DNA of 52,262 bases from Paracoccus denitrificans (GTDB lineage Bacteria; Pseudomonadota; Alphaproteobacteria; Rhodobacterales; Rhodobacteraceae), in the NCBI RefSeq assembly GCF_900100045.1, contig NZ_FNEA01000029.1:1-52262 (forward strand), in the 5' to 3' direction. Below the pieces are notes generated by a model. The model was not told where the DNA came from. It ran no database searches and saw only the letters and a program-made list of their open reading frames with translations. Positions 1 through 7,763 of this stretch are shown here, in pieces; position 1 is the stretch's first letter; each line of letters opens with the position of its first letter. A program made the position numbers and the translations under genes.

Positions 1-246
1 GCGCTTTGCGCCGTGGTCGCCATGCCCAGCGAGAAATGGGGCGAGACCCCCTGCGCCTTCGTGGAGCTGCGCGAGGGCGGCGAGGAGACCGAGCCCGGCC
101 TGATCGCGCATTGCCGCGCCGGGCTTGCGGGCTACAAATGCCCGTCGCGGGTGGTGTTCGGGCCGCTGCCCAAGACCTCGACCGGCAAGATCCAGAAGTT
201 CGCCCTGCGTGCGCGGGCGGCGGAACTGGCGCGGGCAATGACCTGA
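1..246 (+). CDS. Acyl-CoA synthetase (AMP-binding), C-terminal end
   Basis: This is the last 81 codons of a gene that begins outside the window. The end reads as the C-terminal lid domain of the ANL (acyl/aryl-CoA ligase) superfamily. It contains the PKTSTGKIQK motif, whose last-but-one lysine is the adenylation lysine in this family, and a preceding GYKCPSRVVF stretch like the YKxP segment of fatty-acyl-CoA ligases. The enzyme would activate a carboxylic acid to its CoA thioester through an acyl-AMP. The substrate cannot be told from the tail. It converges on acuI and shares a strong hairpin terminator with it. Confidence 0.85.
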   Translation, partial: ALCAVVAMPSEKWGETPCAFVELREGGEETEPGLIAHCRAGLAGYKCPSRVVFGPLPKTSTGKIQKFALRARAAELARAMT

Positions 247-247
247 A

Positions 248-294
248 GGGCGGGGACCTGAAGGGCCGGATCCGGGCCCTGCCGGTCCCCGCCC
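248..294. terminator. Bidirectional hairpin terminator between convergent genes
   Basis: An 11-bp perfect inverted repeat (GGGCGGGGACC at 248-258, GGTCCCCGCCC at 284-294) encloses a second perfect stem (AGGGCC at 262-267, GGCCCT at 275-280). It lies exactly between the stop codons of two convergent genes. There is no clear T-tract on either side, so termination strength is inferred. Confidence 0.6.
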
Positions 295-299
295 CGGCG

Positions 300-1295
300 C
301 TATCCGGCCACGTCGATGACCACCCGGCCCCGGATCCGGCCCCCAACGATGTCCGCCGCAAGCGCAGGCAACTGCGACATCGGTTCGACCCGGGCGATGC
401 TGGCCAGATGCGCCTTGTCCAGATGCGCGGCCAGCGTCGCCCAGGCCCGGTCGCGCCTCGCCTGCGGCGCCATCACGCTGTCGATTCCCAGGAGCGCCAC
501 CCCGCGCAGGATATGCGGCATGACCGTCGCCGGAAGGTCAAAGCCGCCTGCCAGCCCGCAGGCCGCGACCGCGCCGCCGTAATTGGTCTGCGCCAGCACA
601 TTGGCCAGCGTGGTGGAGCCCACGCTGTCCACCGCCCCCGCCCAGCGTTCCTTTTGCAGCGGGCCGCCCTTTCCGGCCAGCGTAGCGCGATCCACGAAAC
701 CCGTGGCACCCAGTCCGGCCAGATAGTCATGCGTCTCGGGCCGGCCGGTGGCGGCGGTGACGGTATAGCCCTTGGCCGCCAGCAGGCTGATCGCCGTCGA
801 GCCGACGCCGCCGGCGGCGCCCGTCACCAGAACCTCGGGGCCACCGGGCTGGATCGCGCCCCAGTCCTCCAGCGCATCGACGCAAAGCGCGGCAGTATAG
901 CCGGCCGTGCCGATGGCCATGGCATCCTGCAACGAAAACCCCTCGGGCAGGCGGGTCAACCATTCGGGCTTGAGGCGCTGGAACCGGCTGTAGCCGCCCC
1001 ATTCGGTTTCCGACAATCCCCAGCCGTTCACGATCACCTTGTCGCCCGGCTGCCAGCGGTCCGAGCGGCTTTCGACCACCGTGCCGGCAAGATCGATCCC
1101 CGCCACCATCGGCAGGCGGCGGGCGATGCGGCCCTTGCCGGTGACTGCCAGCCCGTCCTTGTAGTTCAGGGTCGAATAGGCGACCTCGACCAACACCTCA
1201 TGGTCGGGCAGCGCGTCGCGGGTCAGGTCGCGAAAGCCGGCCACGGGCTTGCCGTCCCGGTCCTCGATCATAAGCGCGCGGAATGTTTCGGTCAT
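300..1295 (-). CDS. acuI: Acrylyl-CoA reductase-like MDR oxidoreductase (AcuI/YhdH family)
   Basis: A 331-residue zinc-free medium-chain dehydrogenase/reductase. It shows the YhdH/AcuI hallmarks: LNYKDGLAVTGKG near residue 45, MVAGIDLAGTV near 63, NGWGLSETEWGGYS near 91 and the nucleotide-binding VTGAAGGVGS near 155. In Rhodobacter AcuI is known to reduce acryloyl-CoA to propionyl-CoA with NADPH, serving DMSP/acrylate breakdown or detoxification. The start ATG overlaps the stop of the upstream gntR gene by four bases (ATGA), so the two are translationally coupled. No DMSP lyase or acuK is visible here, so the acrylate link is by family only. Confidence 0.85.
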   Translation of the reverse strand: MTETFRALMIEDRDGKPVAGFRDLTRDALPDHEVLVEVAYSTLNYKDGLAVTGKGRIARRLPMVAGIDLAGTVVESRSDRWQPGDKVIVNGWGLSETEWGGYSRFQRLKPEWLTRLPEGFSLQDAMAIGTAGYTAALCVDALEDWGAIQPGGPEVLVTGAAGGVGSTAISLLAAKGYTVTAATGRPETHDYLAGLGATGFVDRATLAGKGGPLQKERWAGAVDSVGSTTLANVLAQTNYGGAVAACGLAGGFDLPATVMPHILRGVALLGIDSVMAPQARRDRAWATLAAHLDKAHLASIARVEPMSQLPALAADIVGGRIRGRVVIDVAG

Positions 1296-2047
1296 GGGGT
1301 TCCTCCTCGGGGTTTGTCGGCATTGCGGCGGGCCAGCGCCTGGTCCAGCAGGGCGCGCATGCCCTCGACATGGTCCCGCATCAGTTGCGCGGCCGTCTCG
1401 GCATCGCGGGCGGCGATGGCTGCGCGGATACGCTCATGCGCGGCGACGGTGCGGCGGCGCTCGTGATCGCGATAGATCAGCATGTTGGTGATCGGGATGA
1501 AGCTTTCGATCATCGCGTGCATCATCAGTTGCAAGGGGCCGTTGCCCGTGGCCTGCACCACGGCGCGATGAAAGCGGACGTCCGAGGCGCAGAAATCCTC
1601 GTCCGACAGGGCCTCGTCCCGCTGCAAGGCGATCTCGGCGGCCATCGCCGCAAGATCGGCATCGCTGCGGTTCTGCGCGGCAAGGCGGCAGCACAGCGCC
1701 TCGGTCTGCATCCGCGCCGTCACGATCTCGTCGATGTCGAAACGGCCCATGCCGACCAGCAGCGTCGCCGTGTCGGTGATGCTGCGCGCAGCGCCATCGG
1801 CATCCGGACGGTTGACGAAGGTGCCGCCCGCAGGACCGCGGCGCGAGCGAATCAGGTTCTGAGCCGCCAGCACCTTCAGCGCCTCGCGCACCGTGGGGCG
1901 AGAGATGGCGAAGCGGCGTGCCAGTTCCTCTTCGGTCGGCAGGCGTTCGTCCACGGCAAGCCGGCCCTCAAGGATGGCGGTGCGGATCAGGTCGGCCACC
2001 TGGCGGGCCAGTCCGCCGCGCACGATCTCGTCATATTGCAGGCTCAT
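1292..2047 (-). CDS. GntR (FadR subfamily) transcriptional regulator
   Basis: A 251-residue regulator. Residues 10-75 form a winged helix-turn-helix with the typical LPTEEELARRFAISRPTVREALKVL pattern (written here only as the motif LPTEEELA...RPTVREAL). The remainder is an all-helical FCD ligand-binding domain, with D/H residues such as FHRAVV and AHERI that can bind a metal or acid. The start chosen is the ATG at 2047 (MSLQYDEIV); upstream sequence in the same frame does not look coding. It is coupled to acuI by a 4-bp overlap and probably controls it together with itself. The effector is unknown. Confidence 0.85.
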   Translation of the reverse strand: MSLQYDEIVRGGLARQVADLIRTAILEGRLAVDERLPTEEELARRFAISRPTVREALKVLAAQNLIRSRRGPAGGTFVNRPDADGAARSITDTATLLVGMGRFDIDEIVTARMQTEALCCRLAAQNRSDADLAAMAAEIALQRDEALSDEDFCASDVRFHRAVVQATGNGPLQLMMHAMIESFIPITNMLIYRDHERRRTVAAHERIRAAIAARDAETAAQLMRDHVEGMRALLDQALARRNADKPRGGTP

Positions 2048-2614
2048 CGACACCCTCCCGTTTGGCGCAGGGTAGCAGGGCGGCAAAAAACATAAAAGGT
2101 CTGACAAATACAACAATGAGCTTCCCCTTCGCCGCAACAGAGGGGAGACGATTGAGAATGAGGCGTGGAACGGTGCGTTCGAACGCTGCCCGGTCACCTT
2201 GGAAGAGGCAACCCAGCTTGCCGCCCTTGAGCATCCGGCAACGGCTGCTTCGTCCTCGCCCTTTGTTCGCCATCGCGACCACTGCAAGCTTAGCCGGCTT
2301 TCGCCCCAACAACTCTGCGAATCAGAGAGCAAATCGTTCCTTGGAACTGCCATGCGCTACCGAACCTCGCGATGACCGCCGACGTAGTGAGCCGTCTGCT
2401 CTCGGGATGCCTGAAATAAACCGATACGGCGTCAAATCCTGCCGACGCCGCCCGTTTGCGGCCATATTAATTTATCCGCCCATGCAGCGCCAAAACCTGT
2501 TCGCACAGACCCGCGATCATATGCAGCGCGACAGATATCAGGCGGGAGCCTGCCTGCATTGCGCGCCAACCTACACACACTCTTATAACTCTCTGTGCGT
2601 ACTGGAATAGGGTC
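2048..2614. other. Intergenic stretch with no convincing gene
   Basis: About 570 bases upstream of gntR. A plus-strand frame from about 2100 to the TGA at 2374 stays open and has a coding-like composition (for example WNGAFERCPVTLEEATQLA), but it has no clear start or ribosome binding site and matches no family I recognise. It may be a decayed gene. The gntR promoter must lie near 2050-2150. Confidence 0.5.
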
Positions 2615-2645
2615 GCACCGCCCTTGTCCGAAGCAAGGGCGGTGC
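2615..2645 (-). terminator. Hairpin terminator downstream of the M19 gene
   Basis: A perfect 12-bp inverted repeat, GCACCGCCCTTG (2615-2626) and CAAGGGCGGTGC (2634-2645), with a 7-base loop that reads CTTCGGA on the minus strand. It lies about 80 bases past the stop codon of the last gene of the minus-strand transporter/V4R/M19 operon. Confidence 0.6.
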
Positions 2646-2725
2646 CTTCTGTTGGTGGGCCGGGTGCCGCATTTCGGCGGCAAGGATTATCCCGATGCGT
2701 GATCCCGTATTCGTGCTGTTCGTTC

Positions 2726-3712
2726 TTACTTTCCCCAGACCGTTTGCAGCAGGTTCAACCAGTTCAAACCCAGGATCTTTTCGATCCGTGCCTCGGTCCA
2801 GCCGGCATCGGCCATGGCATCCGCGATATTCGGAAAATCCCGAATCTCGCGGAAGCCGGCCGGGTTGATGATCTCGCCAAAGCTGGTCAGGCGGCGGCCA
2901 AATCCCTTGTCATGCGTGATCCAGTCGAAGAACGGGCGGTCATAGCCCTGTGTGAAATCGGTGCCGATGCCGACAGCATCCTCGCCCACGATATTGATGA
3001 CGTAATCCATTGCAGCGATGTAATCGGCAATGGTCGAATTGACGCCATTGGCCAGAAAGGGCGGGAACATCGTCACGCCGACAAAACCACCCTTGTCGAC
3101 GATATAGCGCAGTTCCTCGTCCGACTTGTTGCGGGGATGCGCCTTCAGCCCCGCGGGCAGACAATGCGAATAGGCAACCGGCACCGTCGAGGTGTCGATC
3201 ACCTCTCTCGACGTCTTCGGCCCTACATGGCTGAGATCACACAGCATTCCGACTCGGTTCATCTCGGCCACGACCTCGCGCCCGAAATCCGACAGGCCGC
3301 TGTCGCGGCTTTCATAGCAGCCGCTGCCGACCCAGTTCTGGGTATTGTACGTCATCTGCGCGATGCCGACACCAAGGGTCTTGAGGATCTCGACATAGCC
3401 GATCCTGTCTTCGAAAGCCGAGGTGTTCTGCATGCCCAGAACGATCGCCGTCTTTCCAGAAGCCTTCGCGCGGCGAATATCCGCAACGCTTTCCGCCTTG
3501 ACGATATGGTCGCCAAATTCACGAAACCAGCGGTTCCATTGCACGATATTGTTGACGGTATCGCTGAAATTCTCCCAGACGCTGCAGGTGCAGTTCGCGG
3601 CCGTCAGCCCCGATTGCTGCATTTCTCTGAACAGATCCCCGCCCCATTTCGAGATGATGAGACCGTCGATGACGACTGCATTCTCATAGATCGTGCTGGC
3701 CTTGTCCTTCAT
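2726..3712 (-). CDS. M19 (renal dipeptidase)-like protein with altered metal site
   Basis: A 328-residue TIM-barrel protein of the membrane dipeptidase family (M19). The start at 3712 (MKDKASTIYE) is chosen because GGAA lies at proper spacing; an in-frame ATG at 3724 is possible. Family metal ligands His162 (DLSHVG), His183 (YSHC) and Asp252 (GTDF) are present. The N-terminal HxD ligand pair is replaced by Leu-Ile-Ile (residues 18-20) and the bridging Glu by Gln95 (GMQN). A classical binuclear dipeptidase is therefore unlikely. A similar gene next to a DUF5943 gene sits in the dimethylglycine catabolic region of Pseudomonas, and the same pairing is seen here. It is the last gene of a minus-strand operon. 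Confidence 0.75.
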   Translation of the reverse strand: MKDKASTIYENAVVIDGLIISKWGGDLFREMQQSGLTAANCTCSVWENFSDTVNNIVQWNRWFREFGDHIVKAESVADIRRAKASGKTAIVLGMQNTSAFEDRIGYVEILKTLGVGIAQMTYNTQNWVGSGCYESRDSGLSDFGREVVAEMNRVGMLCDLSHVGPKTSREVIDTSTVPVAYSHCLPAGLKAHPRNKSDEELRYIVDKGGFVGVTMFPPFLANGVNSTIADYIAAMDYVINIVGEDAVGIGTDFTQGYDRPFFDWITHDKGFGRRLTSFGEIINPAGFREIRDFPNIADAMADAGWTEARIEKILGLNWLNLLQTVWGK

Positions 3713-3781
3713 GACGTTTTCCATTTCGATAAGATATGATGATCGGGCTGCATCGCTTTTTGGGCAGCCCAAGGAGCGCGT

Positions 3782-4324
3782 TCAGTCCGTCAGGACGCAG
3801 GAGACCTCAAAGCGGCATTCGGCGGCGCCCATGGCCGCGCATTGCACCTCGCGACAGGTGATCGCCTGCGGATCGATGCCGCGCATGGCGCAGACAAACT
3901 GCATGGCGCCGATCAGGAAGCCCTCGAACATATAGCAGGTGGGCGCGGCCGCCTGCCCTTCCGACTCGAGCACATAGATCGAATCCCTCAGCGTGACCTG
4001 GGCCGCCAGTTGGTCCAGGTCCAGTTGCTCGATGGAAAAGCGGCCCCAACCACGTTCCGAAAGCCGCCGCAGATAAAGCGCAAAGACATCGCGCTCGGAT
4101 GCACCCAGCAGTTCGGATTGGCGCTTGCACCAGAAAAAGGCCGACTTCGCGCCAGAGCGGTCCAGCATCGCCTCATAGGCATCGCGTCCCAGGGTCTTTT
4201 CGATTTCCTTGTGCATGTTCACCATGAAATGACGCGGAACATAGACCATGGGCAGGCCGTCGGTGCGCCAGATACCACTGGCTTCGTCCACGTCGATCTG
4301 AACAGCGGGCTGCATATCATTCAT
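3782..4324 (-). CDS. V4R-domain protein (DUF5943-like)
   Basis: A protein of about 180 residues. The C-terminal half resembles the V4R (4-vinyl reductase) small-molecule-binding domain: an MFEGFLIGAMQ segment, then a cysteine-rich end (TCREVQCAAMGAAECRFEV). ATG 4324 is given; the next ATG at 4315 has an AAGG at better spacing and may be the true start. It lies 69 bases upstream of the M19 gene and downstream of the transporter, all on the minus strand. The pair resembles PA5396/PA5397 of Pseudomonas, which lie in the dimethylglycine/betaine locus. Its own biochemical role is not established. Confidence 0.65.
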   Translation of the reverse strand: MNDMQPAVQIDVDEASGIWRTDGLPMVYVPRHFMVNMHKEIEKTLGRDAYEAMLDRSGAKSAFFWCKRQSELLGASERDVFALYLRRLSERGWGRFSIEQLDLDQLAAQVTLRDSIYVLESEGQAAAPTCYMFEGFLIGAMQFVCAMRGIDPQAITCREVQCAAMGAAECRFEVSCVLTD

Positions 4325-4359
4325 CCTTGGATCAGGGAGGGTTGGCTTTGGAAAAGGGC

Positions 4360-4387
4360 GGCCCCCCGGACCAGGACCAAGGGGGCC
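4360..4387 (-). terminator. Intra-operon hairpin after the MHS transporter
   Basis: GGCCCCC (4360-4366) pairs with GGGGGCC (4381-4387) around a 14-base loop. On the minus strand it is followed by GCCCTTTTCC. It lies between the transporter stop and the V4R gene, so it could end part of the transcripts or stabilise the upstream message. Confidence 0.4.
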
Positions 4388-4394
4388 GGCCGGG

Positions 4395-5753
4395 TCATCT
4401 TGCGGCTTGCTGGGCGGGGTAAAGGGACAGTTCGGCATCCGGCTGGAGCGCGGCATCGTCCATCAGCGAGATCCGCGAGGTTTCGCGCAGGGCCAGCCCG
4501 CCGAGGCCCGCCAGAACCGCAATGACCATCAGGTAAAGGGCCGGGGCAAGGTTGTTGCCGGTCGTGTCGATCAGCCAGGTCGCCATCAGCGGGGCGGTGC
4601 CGCCGAAGATCGTATATGAGACATTGTAGGTAAAGGTCGAGGCGGTATAGCGGGTCCGCGTGGGAAAGGTCTCGGACAGCAGCGTCGCCGTCACCACATT
4701 GGCCGTCAGCGCACCAGTCGCAAGCAGCAGGACACCCGGGATGGCCTTCCACAGCGCGCCAGAGCTGGCCAGCAGATAGGCCGGAACCACCATGACGAAC
4801 AGCCATGCGCAGACGAAGCGGATCGTGTTGCGCCGGCCGATCCGGTCAGAGATGCGCCCCGCGACCGGACAGAACAGCGCGGCAAAGACCAGGGCGATCA
4901 TCGTCACCAGCAAGGCACGCGGTCGCGTGAACCCGCCCTCCACCTGCAGATAGGTCGAGAAGTAGGTGGTGAACATGTAGAAGGACAGCGCTGTCAGCGA
5001 GATGAACGTCCCCAGCCGCAGCATCGACTGGCTTTGGCTTTTCAGGGTTTCGCGAAGGGGCGAATGGGCATGGGTGTTGTCCTCGGCGGCCATTGCCTTG
5101 AAGGCGGGCGTTTCCTCCATGCGCCAGCGCAGATAAAGGCCGACCAGCCCCAGGGGCGCAGCAAGCAGGAAAGGCACGCGCCAGCCCCAGGCGGTCATCG
5201 CCTCGGCGGTCAGGCTGCTTTCCAGGGCAAAGACCAGCAGCGCGGCCGAGGCAAAGGCCAGGAAGGTCGATACCGGGATGAAGCTGCCATACCAGCCGCG
5301 CCTGTCGTTCGGCGCGTGTTCCATCACATATGCGATTGAACCGGCGTATTCGCCGCCCGCCGAAAAGCCCTGCAGGCAGCGCAGGACGGTCAGCAGGACA
5401 GGTGCCGCCATGCCCCAGCTTGCATGGACCGGCAGAAGGCCGATCAAGGTCGTGGCCCCGGCCATCAGCAGGATCGTCAGCGACAGGACCCCCTTGCGGC
5501 CCAGCCGGTCACCCAGGACGCCGAAGAAGATCCCTCCCAGCGGGCGCATGGCAAAGGCCACCGCAAAGACCCCGAAAGTCTTGAGCAGCCCCAGGCTGAC
5601 GCTTTCGCTGGGAAAGAACTGGCTGGCGATGATCGTCGCCAGGAATCCATAGACGGCAAAGTCGAACCATTCGACGAAATTGCCCATCGCGGCAGCGCCG
5701 ATGACCTTGCGCAGCGCCGGCGCCGATGTCTGATCCTGAAATCGTGCTGTCAT
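4395..5753 (-). CDS. MFS transporter, metabolite:H+ symporter (ProP-like) family
   Basis: A 452-residue inner-membrane carrier with 12 predicted membrane segments. It opens with the MHS-family signature GNFVEWFDFAVYG (residues 24-36). It carries the two MFS loop motifs GDRLGRKG (about 81) and SDRIGRR (near 300), and RCLQGFSAGGEYAGS near 135. The family includes ProP (proline/betaine), ShiA, KgtP and citrate carriers. The V4R and M19 neighbours favour a betaine- or proline-betaine-like substrate, but this is inference. It is the first gene of a minus-strand operon and is divergent from a LysR regulator. Confidence 0.85.
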   Translation of the reverse strand: MTARFQDQTSAPALRKVIGAAAMGNFVEWFDFAVYGFLATIIASQFFPSESVSLGLLKTFGVFAVAFAMRPLGGIFFGVLGDRLGRKGVLSLTILLMAGATTLIGLLPVHASWGMAAPVLLTVLRCLQGFSAGGEYAGSIAYVMEHAPNDRRGWYGSFIPVSTFLAFASAALLVFALESSLTAEAMTAWGWRVPFLLAAPLGLVGLYLRWRMEETPAFKAMAAEDNTHAHSPLRETLKSQSQSMLRLGTFISLTALSFYMFTTYFSTYLQVEGGFTRPRALLVTMIALVFAALFCPVAGRISDRIGRRNTIRFVCAWLFVMVVPAYLLASSGALWKAIPGVLLLATGALTANVVTATLLSETFPTRTRYTASTFTYNVSYTIFGGTAPLMATWLIDTTGNNLAPALYLMVIAVLAGLGGLALRETSRISLMDDAALQPDAELSLYPAQQAAR

Positions 5754-6186
5754 GTCTGACCTTTCTTCATTCGAGAAACAAGGACGGAAGGCATCGCGGG
5801 GCAGTGACGGCTGGTGCAGATGCGGATGCGCATGCCGGCGCCCCTGCCGCCCCAGGCCATGGAGCGGATCGGCTTGCCTTTGCGAGAAATGGCATCCGTG
5901 CCCGAGACAGCGGTCGACGTTCTGCCCGCGGCTTATGACCGAAAGGGGGACCTTTCGGATCGTCTCTAGCTTGCCTCAGCTTGTCGCGCGCAGACATCCG
6001 ATAACTTGCGCCGGACATGCAGCGATATGTGATCGCCTGTCATTCGTGCACTCCCTGAAGCTGTTGAACTGGTTTTCCCGCAGGTTCTGTCGCCTGCGAT
6101 ACCTGGATGATCCATGGCCGAGCCGTCGTTGTAAAATATCGAATTCGGCATTATTGATAACCAATGAGAATTAATCCGGGCGCCAC
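5754..6186. promoter_or_regulatory. Divergent promoter region, transporter operon / lysR
   Basis: A 433-base spacer with no convincing gene. Close to the lysR start it turns AT-rich and contains a short dyad, ATTG-ATAAC-CAAT (6153-6165), of the size of a LysR half-site pair, 22 bases before the start codon. This would suit autoregulation. The assignment is tentative because the dyad arms are only four bases. Confidence 0.35.
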
Positions 6187-7089
6187 ATGAGCCTTGATCT
6201 TCGACATCTGCGGGCCTTCGCCATGCTTGGACAGGAGCTGCATTTTCGCCGCGCCTCGGAAAGCCTGCGCGTGGCGCAGCCCGCGCTGACCAAGACAATC
6301 CAGCAGCTGGAGGACCATGTCGGCACGCCGCTTCTGGTGCGCTCGACGCGCCGGGTCGAGCTGACCGAGGCTGGCCGGGTCTTTCTGGCCGAGATCGCGG
6401 ATGTGACGGCGCGGATTGACCGGGCGGTCGAGCGCGCCCGCAAGGCGGCGCGTGGCGTCCGGGGCGAGTTGCGCATTGCCTATACCGATTTCGCGATCAA
6501 TGGCGCATTGCCGCATTTCCTGCGCACCTTCAACGAGGCGCATCCCGACATCTACCTTGATCTGATCTTCATGTCGACGATCCATCAACACGAGGCGATC
6601 CTGCGCCATCGGATCGACATCGGCTTTCTTTACGGGGTCTCGGACCAGCAGCCGATCAACAGCCTGCCTTTTGACGAGAACGATTACGTTGCCATCCTGC
6701 CCGTGAACCACCATCTCGCGAAGCGCGATCAACTGGCGCTGAGCGACCTGAAGGCCGAGAAGTTCGTATTCGGAACGGGCGACAGCTGGATGATCTTTCG
6801 CAACCAGGTGTTTGCAGAATGCCGGGCGCGTGGGTTCCTGCCCGAAATATCGCTCGAGGCGACCAACAGCGACGGCATCTTCGGCCTTGTCATCGCCGGG
6901 GCCGGTGTCGCGATCTATTCCAGCGCGATCGGCAACATGCCCCGGCAAGGCATCGCGATCCGCCAATTGACCGACATGCCCGCCAAGCTGCCGATCACCG
7001 CGGTCTGGGAACGCGGCAATGCTTCGGAAGAGTTAACCGTCTTTCTAAGGTTCCTGCGCCGATTTCGACCCCTGGCCAAAAGCGGATGA
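6187..7089 (+). CDS. LysR-family transcriptional regulator
   Basis: A 300-residue regulator. The winged HTH spans residues 4-62 (LRHLRAFAMLGQELHFRRAS, then QPALTKTIQQLE), followed by a two-lobed inducer domain starting near residue 92 (GELRIAYTDFAI). The sequence is closest in style to the BenM/CatM/CbbR group. It is transcribed away from the MHS transporter-V4R-M19 operon, and such a layout usually means it controls that operon in response to the transported compound. The start ATG at 6187 gives a full-length N-terminus. Confidence 0.9.
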   Translation: MSLDLRHLRAFAMLGQELHFRRASESLRVAQPALTKTIQQLEDHVGTPLLVRSTRRVELTEAGRVFLAEIADVTARIDRAVERARKAARGVRGELRIAYTDFAINGALPHFLRTFNEAHPDIYLDLIFMSTIHQHEAILRHRIDIGFLYGVSDQQPINSLPFDENDYVAILPVNHHLAKRDQLALSDLKAEKFVFGTGDSWMIFRNQVFAECRARGFLPEISLEATNSDGIFGLVIAGAGVAIYSSAIGNMPRQGIAIRQLTDMPAKLPITAVWERGNASEELTVFLRFLRRFRPLAKSG

Positions 7090-7284
7090 TCTATTCCTGG
7101 GCTCTGATGTCAGCGCCTCGACCAGCAGATTGATAAGTCCTTGCTCACGCGCCGTATTGGCCAATTCGCTGGTCGCGAAGCCGCCTCGTCGGCCTCCAAG
7201 GAAAGCACTTGACCAGCGGGGGGTGCGCCGACACCAAGGAATGTGTCGCGTTTCCTAAACGCCAGTCGCCGCTGTCGGCATCAA

Positions 7285-7646
7285 CAAAGGTCGCCGGGCT
7301 GATGCGCGCGGGGGCCGAGGATGTGCTGCTGGCGATCTCGATCAACCCCTATGCGCGGCACAGCCTGGAACTGGCCCAGCTCGCGCGGGAAAAGGGCATG
7401 GGCGTCGTCGCCATCACCGACAGCGAGGTCTCGCCGCTGAACGGCGTTGCCGACGAGGTGATTCTTTGCGCGACGGAAAGCCCGACCTTCTTTCACACCC
7501 TCGCGCCGGCGCTGGCGGTGTCCGAGGTGCTGTGCGGATTGCTGGCGAACCGCGACCGTGCCGCCGCGCTCGAAGCCCTGCAAAAGGCCGACCGCCACCT
7601 GCTGGCCCTGAATACCTATTCCAGCGCGATTCCCAGGCGACAATAA
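7285..7646 (+). pseudogene. MurR/RpiR-type regulator remnant (SIS domain only)
   Basis: About 115 codons match the C-terminal sugar-phosphate isomerase-like (SIS) half of an RpiR regulator: LAISINPYARHSLELAQLA, then VVAITDSEVSPL and ATESPTFFHTLAPALA. The N-terminal HTH and the front of the SIS fold are missing. Upstream bases (7200-7284) do not continue the homology, so it is a truncated relic even though the frame stays open to 7646. Between 7100 and 7200 a short minus-strand frame (GGFATSELANTAREQGL...) may be another gene scrap. Confidence 0.7.
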
Positions 7647-7763
7647 CCGAAAATTACCGCAGCTGACGGGTGCGTTACGCTCACCGTGCAATTGTCTCAG
7701 TGCGGGAACGGTTTCTGCCAGCAGTGATTTTTGCCGAGTGGTTAGAGACCGACCTCGCAGCAC

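Noticed and set aside
2156..2374. Open frame with WNGAFERCPV in the spacer upstream of gntR
   Set aside because: Protein-like but no start, no ribosome binding site and no family recognised; kept only as a note in the spacer entry.
5752..6174. 140-codon plus-strand frame between the MHS transporter and lysR
   Set aside because: Composition is Cys- and Arg-rich, there is no ribosome binding site, and it fills a divergent promoter region.
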